Below, piece after piece: positions 23,993 to 35,287 of a stretch of 64,000 nucleotides of DNA. The translations under genes were made by a program, and so were the position numbers. How positions within the stretch are numbered: the first letter of the stretch is position 1; each line of letters starts with the position of its first letter. Under the pieces are notes generated by a model. It saw only the letters and a program-made list of their open reading frames with translations, was not told where the DNA came from and searched no databases. This DNA is from Batrachochytrium dendrobatidis JAM81 (lineage: Eukaryota > Chytridiomycota > Chytridiomycetes > Rhizophydiales). The stretch lies in contig NW_006281099.1 of the NCBI RefSeq assembly GCF_000203795.2, positions 3,684,532 to 3,748,531 of the forward strand, given 5' to 3'.

Positions 23993-26900
23993 ATGCCAAA
24001 ACAGAAACCGTCTGAAACCATCAGTTCATTACCTCCTGACTTGCTGGTCAAAATCATCTCACTCCTTCCTGTTTCCAACTTGTCTGTGTTGGCACGAACT
24101 TGTCGTCGCTTCAAAGTCCTCTCTTATAACGACCAGGTTTATATTTATAAACTACATAAACTGCATGCTGCTGCTATCGTATCAAATGCTAATACAGATG
24201 CTGTCCATCCACCATCTTCAGCTGAAGACAGTGATGATTTGGCTGCCAGATTGCGTCAGTTTCCGGGCGGTCAGTTTCTACCCAACACTACTGCCAACTA
24301 TCTTGAAACTGGATCCATGTTTAGTACTGCGTCCGATCCTGTGACGCCCCTGTCTGCCAACACTCCTGTGCTACTGCAGGTCCAAGAGGAAACTACAATA
24401 CCATCCAATACTCCTGTATCTATCACCACTGATGACCCTTTTATCACCACTAGTCCATCTGTTAAAACTAATGCGGACGGTTCGGCGCCAAATCATCGAC
24501 AAATTACCTCTTCTCTACCAGATATGCGCAACTCTTCACTCATTATTGGTGCCGGTGGTTTAAAAGCCGCTTTGGCAAAACAGGCTCAGCAAAAGCAAAA
24601 TAGTGTTGGTTATTCTACTATTGGCCGAAATGCCTTGCACAAACCTACAAATCTATCTCTACCACATCTTCGCTCGTCTGAAAAATCGGCTCGTCTGGTA
24701 TTCAAGCAAATCTATGAAAAACTATCTCCTCTCTACTTTGATTTTCGCGAAAAACAAAAAGACTCGAAACTGTTTTTAGAAAACAAGGACTTGTCTGTCA
24801 TTGGTGCTCTTCTTTGTCAATTGCGTTTGTTTGATCGTGCTGGATTTGTTAGTCACAGCGATGATATCAGCTTCAGTCTTGAAACTACAATCGAATGGTT
24901 CGAGTCCATGGTCATTGGTCAATTCGAGCGTGCTTACGATCGTACAGACACAGCTGAAATGCGTACTGCTGCCACTAGCTTATATAATCTTAATGGTGGT
25001 CTTGCTTGTGTTAATGTCTTCATCTCAAAAAATCAAATTTTTTTTGATCATACATTCAACCCAAGTCTTGTTGCATCAAATCTTCCTGCCACCACAGGTC
25101 CCTCGGTGGGGTACGCTCTTGCAGACGATTTTGCAAAATTCATGGACTACATGCTCAACAACTGCAAAGCTCAGGCTCAGCTTATCTCTTGCATATTTGT
25201 CCCTCAACTCAATACCATGACCCTTTTTGTCAACAAAGTATTTGAAGATTCGATATCAGAGTACATGACTGCTATTCTTGTTGCTGCTAAATCTAGAGAA
25301 AATTTGGCAATTTATCTACATACCTTGGCCACATGTATCTATTCATGCTCACAATTTATTGATTACATTTCAAAAAACGAAACGGGTGTATATGTTGATG
25401 TTGATATGTCAAGAAAGGTCATGCAGGATATTGTTGGTCCCTATGTAAACAAATATATCGACCAAGAAATGGAATATCTAAATAAGCGTTTTAAAACGGA
25501 ATTAAGCAAGTGGGATAATCGAGTAAGTAATACCTCGACTTGCTTTTGTAAAAGACTCGATGGCATGCCGTGAACTTGCATTGATGTTTTTAAATTCTTA
25601 GGTTTCAAGCAATGCTACTGCTGTACCACCTGCAGATACATTTCTCAGCGCAGAACATGTCCAAGAACACAAAAGATTTGTCATGAAAACCATGAAAGCC
25701 ATCATGTTTGCGCCAGTGACGTTAACCATGTCATTGGCACATATGAGTACAGGCGGAAAATTAAAACCTCATCGACAAGCTCTTTTAAACGATGCTGAAC
25801 CGATTGCAAGCGAAATCAGTCCAGTTTCAACTAGCGATCGAACTGGAGTTGCAGCATATCAGCTGGACGAAAGCTCAATCAATTCGTTTGTCTCGTTGGA
25901 ATTGGCATTGCATCTTATGCATGCTAACAAAGAGGCTCTTGGTAGATGTTTAGTTGTGACTGCCTCGACAGATATGAGTAAAATGTAAGACCATGAGTTT
26001 GATGCTTTCAAGTACAACTGACTAATTATAATATGTCAAAACATGTATAATCTTGATCGATCCCTTGATACTAAAGTCGCCCAAATGTTCAAAAAGTATT
26101 TATTGCGTTACTGAAAGCAATTGGTGAACGACATATCAAACTTGCATTTTTAAAGTAGGTTGATGTTTATTTATGATTATATAGTGCTTTATTTCCAAAC
26201 TAATCAAATTCTACTTGATGTTTAAACCACTTTATTTTAGAGCCGTTGAACATATGAGCAAATCCAGTCCAATTGACTCGACTGATAATGACAGAATGGT
26301 GAACATGGACTCGCTTCAATTTTTTGAATTAGTGCACGTTGCAGACTTGATTCAACAAATGGTAGATGTGTACTACAACGAAGACGTGAAGATTTGGATT
26401 GATGAACAGGATTTTCTTTCAGATATTATCGTTGAAAAAAAAGCATTTGAGCGATTGTTAGATGATGGTGTTGCCGGTGGCATGGACAAGGCTATTCAGC
26501 TTCTTGTTAATCAGTGCGAGTTTATTTTGGTGAGCACACAACCCGTAACAGAGTATAATCCTCCCGAAAACGGGCTACTAGATTGCCGACCTACCAAGGC
26601 TTGCGAAAAGGTCATTGAATGTCTGACCACTCATACAAAGCTAATGAATGGAGTTACTGAAAAGAACACTATGGAGGTATTTTTGGGTGAAGTCGGTGTA
26701 CGATTATTTGGGTGAGTTTATTGCTGGGCTGTGGTTTTATGCATTTCGTCATTGGTAATTACTTATTGTCTTTTTACATTGGGTATTGTTTATAGTGTGA
26801 TCATCAAAAATATTCGCCGACTGCAAGTCAGCCAAACCGGTGCCTTGCAATTGATATGGTAAACTAGTATTGCTTTTCATAGTGGTTGCGAAATACTACA

Positions 26901-27204
26901 CTTTGGTTTCAATATAGCCTAATCTCGGTTTTTTAAACACTTTATCTATAGCGATATGAACAGATATTATGAATGGGCGACGAGCATTCGCGTTCCATCT
27001 GTAACCAAACAGTTTGCAGTGCTGAAAGAACTTGGCAATCTATTTCTTGCAGACGGGAGTGACGAGCTACGCAAGATGGTGCATGATGCGCCACGATATC
27101 AGGGAGCATTACGTATTGAGGAGATTTATGAATTGTTACAAAGCCGAACAGATTATAAAAAAATCCAAAAACAAGTCGAGTCAAAAGAATGTATTATCCA
27201 GTAG
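23993..27204 (+). CDS. RCY1: Recyclin-1-like F-box protein with Sec10-type domain
   Basis: Rcy1 proteins recycle SNAREs from endosomes and combine an F-box (binding Skp1) with an exocyst Sec10-like helical rod. Six exons: 23993-25522, 25602-25984, 26077-26154, 26241-26711, 26796-26858, 26952-27204; 925 residues. The F-box lies at residues 11-50 (SSLPPDLLVKIISLLPVSN...CRRF). A disordered Ser/Thr/Pro linker (about 60-200) precedes the rod. The C-terminus ends in CIIQ, a CaaX box, matching the prenylation signal of yeast Rcy1; glutamine at X predicts farnesylation. It could also be annotated as a Sec10/EXOC5 relative, but F-box plus CaaX favours recyclin. Confidence 0.92.
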
Positions 27205-27463
27205 ACTCGGCGTTTATTCAAAGGATTTTTGTTGATTGGAATAAACGTGCACGTTATTGGTGTGATGTTCATTTAAATAGGCTTTAATGTTTGCAATCGG
27301 TATTCCCTAATATCACTGGAGCTTTTCAGAATTCTCGACTTTCCAAACTATCTATTCGACAAATAGTCGCACGAGTAATAAATACAATATATAAAAATCA
27401 AACCCTTGAGCATATATATTTTCACAGACTTTAAACTTGATATATTAAGAATGGCAAGCAGTT

Positions 27464-29366
27464 TTAATACTCGGGAAATATTGGATCGATTTCTTTAGTC
27501 CAGCTTGCCAGTCCGCCCACAATATCAAAGACATTTGTCACACCATTCTCCTTTAGTTTCTGTACTGCCAGTTGCGAATCATTGCCCAATCTGCACACAA
27601 CATAAATAGGAACATCTTCAGTCTTGGTCTCCATTACTACATCATGCCGCAACTTTATAATCGAGTCCAGTTGTCGCTCAAGCTGGCCAAATGAAACATC
27701 TGTTTATATTTAATACAATCAAAATCAAGTCCGTGTTAGCACTGAATATTTCAATCCTACCTTCAATGCAGCACGTTGCTGATAAATGCATAGATCAAGA
27801 CTTACTATGACTTTGTGGGAGCGAGCAAATGTCAAACTGCACCTTTTCGCGCACATCCAAAAGTATATGCGGCTTACCCGCCATCATTACATTCTGATAG
27901 TCCTTGACAGAAATACGGTCCTTTGGACAGGCAACATCAAGATTCAAGGCCTTTTCATTACAAAAATGTCAGCATTTAAACATTTGCATAGTTTTACCAG
28001 TAATAAGCCAAAATAGATATACTTTATCGTGCGGAGAAGCTCCACAAAACTGTACATAATCGATTGGTTTAGTAATGGTTGGATTTGGTCCACAAACGGC
28101 ACATGTAGAACTTTTCCCCCTAAGTTTTACGGTACGAAATGATCCAGAGACCGCATCCAACAGCAGCATTTTTTGCGAATAACTCGTTTGAATTCCTGAA
28201 ATCAATTTGATGACTTCCAACGCTTGCATGCATCCAATAATTCCAGGAACTAATTTTTATCACAATCAGGATGCTTGCCACTATATACGAATTGGGTAAT
28301 ATAAGAAATTTACGATACTAATATTTAGACTTACCGACACCCAAAACTCCACCATCGTTGCAGTTTGAGACCGTTTCTGGTGGTGGTGGAACAGGAAAAA
28401 TACATCGGTAACAAGGTCCGCCTTGATGATTATACACTGTAAGCTAAAACAAAACCATTGTCAAAAATCACCAATTAATTCAAATAGCAATACGTTGGTA
28501 CTTTAATACCTGTCCATCCATTCGCAATGCACTTCCGGACACCAAAGGCTTTCCTAGCAACACACATGCATCGTTGAGAAGATATCGAGTAGCGACATTA
28601 TCAGACCCATCCACCACAACGTCGTATCTATAGCGATCCAATCAACAAAACATAGATTAGAGCCAAACATGAGTGAAAATATAGATTCTTGAAATGCAAC
28701 AGTAAAAACAACCAACCCTGAGACTATTTCAAGAACGTTGGATTGATCAATCAATGTGTTGTATGTAGTGCATTGAACAAGTGAAGATATGCTATTTTGG
28801 CAATTTAAGACGATTAGTTTATCTCGAAAATCAAATTCAAACGGAATGATTTATCCCATAGCGCATCCCCAATACCTGCGGACTGCAGTAGCTGCAGAAT
28901 CGGTTTTTGATGTATTGATTGAAGCCTCAGAGTGGATAATCTGTCGCTGTAAATTGCTTTCTTCTACAAAATCATAATCGACAATGCCCAAATTTCCTAT
29001 AAAAAGCAATTGATAACTGCATTGTAAGAAAATACCAAGACAAGCTGAATGAATGGTCATGCGATTGCTCACCCACTCCGGCTGCAGCAAGATACAGGAT
29101 TGCAGGGGATCCGATCCCACCTGCGCCAATGATAAGAACACTAGAATTGCATAGTTTCTCCTGTCCTATTATATTTTGAAAGTATTAGCTGATGAATGGA
29201 TGCGACTTGCTGAATGAGCTCAAGCAGATAATTCAGAATTGAGCGAAACCTGACCTTGGACGCCAATATCACGAAGGAGCAACTGTCTAGAATACCTTTT
29301 TATTTGCTGGTTACTAAGCCCATGGCTAGTAGTGTATTTGGCAGTAGCTGGCGAGTGATCTGCCAT
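27464..29366 (-). CDS. UBA4: UBA4/MOCS3, adenylyl- and sulfur-transferase for URM1
   Basis: Activates the ubiquitin-like sulfur carrier Urm1 (and MOCS2A where present) for 2-thiolation of U34 in tRNAs. Nine exons (minus): 29366-29250, 29160-29073, 28996-28876, 28791-28717, 28627-28510, 28443-28335, 28249-28023, 27950-27806, 27699-27464; 411 residues. The E1-like domain has [35 protein letters not shown], the [14 protein letters not shown] segment, DVVVDGSDN, and zinc cysteines in CYRC and CAVC. The activating cysteine sits in [11 protein letters not shown]. The C-terminal rhodanese domain keeps its active cysteine in [10 protein letters not shown]. It converges with RCY1, 259 bp apart. Confidence 0.95.
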
Positions 29367-29479
29367 TGGATTACTTTACTAATTGGTTTAGTTGAAAGCC
29401 GAAATCCACAATCAAAATCAGATATAACTCACGTGACTGAATCTATTATTTTCGATGCCAAACATTCAGCACTTGATTA
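29367..29479. promoter_or_regulatory. UBA4-QTRT2 bidirectional promoter
   Basis: 113 bp separate the two divergent ATGs. Both products modify the wobble base of tRNAs (U34 thiolation, G34 queuosine), so a shared promoter could co-express them. No defined motif is recognised. Confidence 0.55.
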
Positions 29480-31300
29480 ATGCATTGGACTGCCATTGAA
29501 TCCACTACGGCGACCAAGGCCCGATGTGGTAGCTTGCGTATCTTTAAACGGGGAGTTCTCGTGAATACTCCATGCACTCTTAACTATACTCGTCAAGGCG
29601 CAATACCTCACATTGTTGACCCATCCACTACATTGCCTGTTACTTCTTCAACTCCAATTGCGCTCAACATTGCACTGGAACATTTTGCTGATTCCGCAGA
29701 AACTACTGAGACCCAGTGCAGCAGATCTCAATCCAGTCATGCCTTTGATGCAGATTTACCAAAGAAACCTCTAGCTAGCGACTCGTCTTTATCTCGTCTT
29801 GGCCTAAATATTCCATCGCATATTTTGGTTGCAACTCCACATGATATGGTTCGACTAACTACTCTGGCACATGGTCGATGGATCACCTCTACTAAAACAA
29901 GTATTTCTATGCTTGCAAATGGAAATATTGAGTTGGGGATAACACCAAAAACATTTATGGAACTTGTTAATTCGATTCAGCCTGATATTGCCATTTGCAT
30001 TGCTGATCCTGGTTTGGTCCTGTATTCTGCCAATTCTGGTGATAAAGCGAATGTATCTGCTGCTATAAATACCAAACGGCAGCGTGTGCAAGCAAATGCA
30101 GACACGATCATTGGCACAAATTCAAGTGCTGGTCAAGATGACGACGCAGCTCACCAAGAAATCCGGAGAAAAAAGCTATTGCGAAAACAATCTGATCGCA
30201 ATCTGACCTTTTTAAAGTCTGTTGCTCAGATTCTTGCAACACCTGATCCAAACAGTGGTTCATACTTTGATTCAGTTACTACTATCTCCACTACACACAA
30301 AACTACAGTAGCCGAATCATCACCTCCTCCATGTCAAGATAGAGTAGCCATGTTTGCCCATCTATGTGGTGGAATAGATCTAGAAGAGCGATTGTTTTAT
30401 TCTACTCAGGTTGCACAGTATTTTATTAACCCTGATGTCACTATAAGTGGTGTTGCAGTCACTTTACCTTCTCAAGAAGTACGCAAAGCATCTGGATGTG
30501 TAATCACGGCTTTTCTTGACGCATCTCTTGGCTCCATACCTTTTCATGTTCCAGTGATTGCACTAGGAGTATCTAGTATACAGGATTTGGTTTCTTGTGT
30601 TGCGTCAGGTGTCGACATGATTGATAATTCTTGGATATATACTCTGACGCAAAAGGGCATAGCTTTGGTTGCTTCCTTTAGATCACAAGTAAATCCTGTT
30701 TCAAAAGACCAATCATTGGATATAGTGGTAGAACACAGTTTATCCAAGACACCTTGCATGCCATCAACTCACATATCTGATGCTACAGATAACATGCCTT
30801 CAAAACAAAATGACTTGGATATTGGACAATCTCATCTCAATGAAGTTCTGATGGATTTATCACCACAAACTGCTTTGAAATCTCAAACTAAACGATCGCG
30901 TATGCAATTCCAACCAGCAGTAGCAGCAGTTGTAGATGCTTTAGTAGCTTCGGAAAGTGTTGATTATGTTCATGAAACGGATGTTCCAGCCATTGCTGTT
31001 ATTGAAAAAGACACCGAGGAACTTGAGTCGATTGCTCGACCACTTTCGCACTTACAGACGGACATGGACCCTATTGATGCTTTATGTGGATGTTGGACTT
31101 GCAAACAACCTTACTCTAAAGCATATATTCGTCATCTTCTTGTGGTGAATGACATGCTAGCCTATGTGTTGCTTATGCACCATAATATGTGGCAATTTGA
31201 ATCGTTTGTTGGAGAAATGCGCGAGTGTGTATCAGATGGATCATTTGAAAAGTATGCAACTCGGTTTTTATCGCCGTATTCACATAAAATGGAACACTAA
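29480..31300 (+). CDS. QTRT2: Queuine tRNA-ribosyltransferase accessory subunit 2
   Basis: Non-catalytic partner of QTRT1; the heterodimer exchanges guanine 34 for queuine in GUN-anticodon tRNAs, using salvaged queuine. Intronless, 606 residues, longer than animal QTRT2 (about 415) through Ser/Thr-rich inserts at about 65-110, 190-280 and 420-510. Landmarks: TLNYTRQGAIPH near the N-terminus, HMEH-free TGT barrel segments, and the zinc site CGCWTCKQPYSKAYIRHLL with the distal histidine in LLMHHNM. The catalytic subunit is not in the window. The last 11 codons and the stop (31265-31300) lie in the dispersed end motif that also begins the large palindrome, and they recur inverted at 41555-41592; the native C-terminus may have been replaced. 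Confidence 0.92.
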   Translation: MHWTAIESTTATKARCGSLRIFKRGVLVNTPCTLNYTRQGAIPHIVDPSTTLPVTSSTPIALNIALEHFADSAETTETQCSRSQSSHAFDADLPKKPLASDSSLSRLGLNIPSHILVATPHDMVRLTTLAHGRWITSTKTSISMLANGNIELGITPKTFMELVNSIQPDIAICIADPGLVLYSANSGDKANVSAAINTKRQRVQANADTIIGTNSSAGQDDDAAHQEIRRKKLLRKQSDRNLTFLKSVAQILATPDPNSGSYFDSVTTISTTHKTTVAESSPPPCQDRVAMFAHLCGGIDLEERLFYSTQVAQYFINPDVTISGVAVTLPSQEVRKASGCVITAFLDASLGSIPFHVPVIALGVSSIQDLVSCVASGVDMIDNSWIYTLTQKGIALVASFRSQVNPVSKDQSLDIVVEHSLSKTPCMPSTHISDATDNMPSKQNDLDIGQSHLNEVLMDLSPQTALKSQTKRSRMQFQPAVAAVVDALVASESVDYVHETDVPAIAVIEKDTEELESIARPLSHLQTDMDPIDALCGCWTCKQPYSKAYIRHLLVVNDMLAYVLLMHHNMWQFESFVGEMRECVSDGSFEKYATRFLSPYSHKMEH

Positions 31301-32432
31301 ATAAAAGAGTAATAAACTGCCAGTCTCGTCAAACGATGGCAGTCAGTTTATTCGACAATAGTTTGCCTTTTAAACTTCCCAGCAACGTTGACTGATATTT
31401 GCTCATGTCTGTATAAAAACTGGACAAATGTTCAGACAACATTCACACATGTTCCAGTAAACCCTATATCCTTGGCATTTGTTTAATCTCCAAGTCATCC
31501 CCTAAATACCGACATACTATTTTAATCCTTGTGTACTGCATTCTGGTTTGGGTCTAAATGCCGACAACTCAAACATTCAATAACCACACTTCAAATCTGG
31601 ACAATAGCATGGATGTCTTCATGACACTGCAAGCCAAACCCCAACACATCAGTCGTGACGTTGAGTACTCCAACCATGTCACAATAGTGTGGTCGAATGT
31701 GAACCAACTACTATGCATTGACTGCACGTTTTGGCTGGCTTGATTTTGCATTTACAAACTCTACTGATCCAGTCACTCATATTTACCAACCAAATCCTGT
31801 GTAGTCGATAGTCGGGATTCTGTTGATTAAAGTTGGTTTCAGTGGCGTCTTGTATGACTGATACAATACCAATGCAGTGTTGTCTGCTTGATATAATATG
31901 ATAAATAACGGTATATTTATTACTAATGTTTCGAGTTGATGTGGCAAATATTGCTTTATGATGGCCGCATTATTATCAGTAATCCTAGTATATGGTTTGT
32001 ATTGACCATCACTACCAAAAAGCATCAACCACGTACTAGTTGTGACAATGCAGCTCGATGCGGTCCATTATTGCAAATATGTTTAGATTACTAAACACAT
32101 CTATTGATGTAGTCATCCGAGTAAACCCAGCGTATTATGCCAAAAACAGCGCATCACCAACCAGTTACTCGACATGTTCGAGTAGATATTGGTGTTGTAG
32201 TTTGGACCGCATTCAAACTCATGTATTTCGTTTAGACCAAAGTTTAATCACACAAAGACCCAATCTGCCAATGGTTCATGTGCGGTAGATACTGATATAG
32301 TTGATTGAGCTGACATTTTACATCTAAGATTGAGTAGTTTGAAATATAATACCAGCCACAAGCTTGGTAATATCACCGAGATGGCATCACAAGTGATCTA
32401 TCAGTATTATTCTACACCCCAACACATTATAC
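31301..32432. repeat. Outer part of left palindrome arm
   Basis: No convincing gene. On the minus strand 31783-32028 there is an 81-codon frame that is conserved in the mirror copy (40828-41073, plus) with a single residue change; it has no family I recognise. The rest is AT-rich. Confidence 0.6.
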
Positions 32433-32932
32433 TCGAATTTACAATACAACTTGTCTAGAATAATACTCCAGTCACTATTGAACTATGTTGACCAACTAAG
32501 CAAGAGTTCATAACTACCCTGATTCCAGTATGCTTTTACAACATATTACCACGTTTAAATGGATCAGGGTTATGATTGTAGTCAAGCTTTGTTAGACAAG
32601 CAAAATGGAGATTCTACTAATGAACATTTGACATTCTAATACCCTGACTAGTAAAATTAAAAGCAATCTTTAAAACCTGCATTGCTTTGTTTTACAGTCT
32701 ATACTATGACGATTGAGTTATTCTGTAATTGTGCTTGAATACACCTACCGAACAATGTTTAAAAGCATGTGTGCTTTATATAATTTTGAAACGGTGGCTA
32801 AATATGATTTACTCGGTCCCATACTGGTTTAGTCGGGTTACCATTTACTGCTGCTGAGTATCCTTGACCATATGCAAGGCTTTGTAACTATCCAAATACA
32901 ATTTTTCAGATTGTTTCAGGTCAAATCTGCAA

Positions 32933-32938
32933 TATAAA
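32933..32938 (+). promoter_or_regulatory. TATA box of unit A
   Basis: TATAAA in AATATAAAAAGCC, 93 bases before the ATG at 33031, conserved in all four units. Confidence 0.55.
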
Positions 32939-33030
32939 AAGCCAAGTTTTTATCCAACTCTTGGACTCATCAAACATTGTCTATTCTATTCTATTCTATT
33001 CCAATCCAATCCAATCTATATCAACCAACT

Positions 33031-33207
33031 ATGCAATTCACTGTCATCGCATTCATCGCGGCACTCGTCGTATCTGTCACTGCTGCTCCTAGTCCATTTG
33101 GTCTCCCAAGACTTTGCAATACAGATTCAGAGTGTGGTTCAGGATTAAAGTGCGTAGTTGAACCAGGCGATGGAATAGGATTTTGCCTCCTTGCCACTAA
33201 TGCCTAA
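33031..33207 (+). CDS. Small secreted cysteine-rich protein, unit A
   Basis: 58 residues. Signal peptide MQFTVIAFIAALVVSVTA, predicted cut before AP. The mature part of about 40 residues has four cysteines spaced C-x5-C-x5-C-x10-C and a GDGIGFC end. The start is the ATG at 33031; upstream in-frame codons use only TTG. The 5' leader holds a run of ATTCT/ATCCA-type pentamers. Function unknown; a secreted peptide made outside the cell is inferred. The pattern C..D.EC..G.KC....G.C recalls small disulfide modules of secreted proteins, but no family is named. Confidence 0.8.
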   Translation: MQFTVIAFIAALVVSVTAAPSPFGLPRLCNTDSECGSGLKCVVEPGDGIGFCLLATNA

Positions 33208-34144
33208 AAGTCTTGGCTATATGCGTGTCAGCATCTGATTTGGAGCTTGTTCAAGTCACACCGACTAGTTTAAACTTGTAAATTTTGAAATGAATAAATC
33301 TCACTTTACGATGATATTTGGTTGATACTGTATATCGTGATTTTGTATACGTTGATCACAAACTGTTGTTCCGAGTCGAGTATGACCTCGTTGTATAACA
33401 ACGGTTCAACCTGTCGAGTCTGATTATTAGCGTATAAAGTATGGATATGCTAATATGCTAATATATGCAAGTTTAAAAACAATCACATACTGCAATGTCT
33501 ATCTGTATATGTACTGATGTCCCAGATTACAATCAACACACTCTGTTTGTAAATAGTCAAACCAAGTAATTACTAAAATGATTTCATTTTGAAACAAATA
33601 CAGCTTTAATAATAGATTTTGATCATACAACTGTTCTATAATTGTTTGTCATTTTTAAGACGCAATAGTCCAAAATAAGCTTTATATTTTGATATTCACA
33701 GTTTCCGACTATTTGCAAACAAAACTTATTGCAAGATCAGCAAGTGTCAATACAATACAACCTTGACTAATCATTTGTATTCATGAGTGACAGACTGGTA
33801 AAAAACCAACCAGTTATTGATTGTAATCTGGGACATCAGTACATATACAGATAGACATTGCAGTATGTGATTGTTTTTAAACTTGCATATATTAGCATAT
33901 TAGCATATCCATACTTTATACGCTAATAATCAGACTCGACAGGTTGAACCGTTGTTATACAACGAGGTCATACTCGACTCGGAACAACAGTTTGTGATCA
34001 ACGTATACAAAATCACGATATACAGTATCAACCAAACATCATCGTAACGTGGGTTTATTCATTTCAAAATTCACAAGTTTAAACTAGTCGGTGTGACTTG
34101 AACAAGCTCCAGATCAGATGCTGACACGCATATAGTCAAGACTT

Positions 34145-34312
34145 TTAGGCATACTCGCATGTTCCAAGGCTGTTATCTATCATTTTACATTTCATGCCTG
34201 GGGGACAGACTCTGTCCTTTCTGCAAATTTTCGGGCGACCAAATGGACCAAGAGGAGTGGCAGTGACAGATACCACGAGTGCTGCGATGAATGCGATGAC
34301 AGTGAATTGCAT
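34145..34312 (-). CDS. Small secreted cysteine-rich protein, unit B
   Basis: 55 residues. The signal peptide is identical to unit A up to the final T in VSVTATP. The mature peptide is the most divergent of the four (basic, RPKICRKDRVCPPGMKC, then C-x9-C), yet keeps all four cysteines. Its promoter, leader and 3' flank are nearly identical to units A, C and D. Function unknown. Confidence 0.8.
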   Translation of the reverse strand: MQFTVIAFIAALVVSVTATPLGPFGRPKICRKDRVCPPGMKCKMIDNSLGTCEYA

Positions 34313-34403
34313 AGTTGGTTGATATAGATTGGATTGGATTGAACTAGGTTGGATTGGAATAGACAATGTTTGATGAGTCCAAGAGTTGGATAAAACCTGG
34401 CTT

Positions 34404-34409
34404 TTTATA
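34404..34409 (-). promoter_or_regulatory. TATA box of unit B
   Basis: TATAAA on the minus strand, 92 bases before the ATG at 34312; same context as in unit A. Confidence 0.5.
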
Positions 34410-35287
34410 TTGCAGATTTGACCTGGAACAATCTGAAAAACCGTATTTGGTATAGCCATAAAGCCTTGCATATGGTCAAGGATACTCAGCAGCAGTAAAT
34501 TGAGCCGGACTAAACCAGTATGGGACCGAGTAAATCATATTTAGCCACTATTTCAAGATTACATAAAATAGACATGCTTCTGAACATTGCTCAGCAGGTG
34601 TATTCAAGCACAATTACAGAATAACTCAATCGTCATAGTATAGACTGTAAAACAAAGCAATGCAAGTTTTAAAGATTGCTTTTAATTTTACTAGTTAGGG
34701 TATTAGAATGCCAAATGTTCATTAGTAGAATCTCCATTTTGCTTGTCTAACAAAGCTTGACTACAATCATAACCCTGATCCATTTAAACGTGGTAATATG
34801 TTGTAAAAGCATACTGGAATCAGGGTAGTTATGAACTCTTGCTTAGTTTGGTCAACATAGTTCAATAACGACTGGAGTATTATTCTAGACAAGTTGTATT
34901 GTAAATTCGAATGTCAGCAATGCAAGTATAATATGTAACAATAGCCAACTCTTATAGAAGAACTATAGTAATCAGGAAACTCAATAATGATGCTTGAGTG
35001 GAAGTCCGCACATCTTCCTTTGCTGACCCTTCACTACTCCAAGTCCCATTACAAAGATTGCACATTATCAATGTCTAACAGCTTTAACAATACTCACATT
35101 GGAATGCTGGCTATATACACTTAGATATACTTGATGAAAATGTGTCAAACCATGACTTTCATGACAACACTGTACAAACTGTACGAGTTTAAAAGATTAT
35201 TGATGGATATTGTCCAATTTGATTGATGGCTGCAATTATTTTGTTGGCTCGAGTTTCATTTTCTTTCCCTCCAAAAAACAACATCAA

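Noticed and set aside
32058..32288. 76-codon ORF repeated identically in both palindrome arms (mirror 40568-40798)
   Set aside because: Identity is explained by the near-identical arms; composition (Ser/Tyr/Cys scatter) shows no protein signal, and it overlaps other frames of the same repeat.
32977..33030. Longer N-terminus for the secreted peptides starting upstream of the MQFTV methionine
   Set aside because: The extra codons start from TTG, are made of the variable pentamer run and would bury the signal peptide; the ATG next to CAACCAACT is conserved in all four copies.
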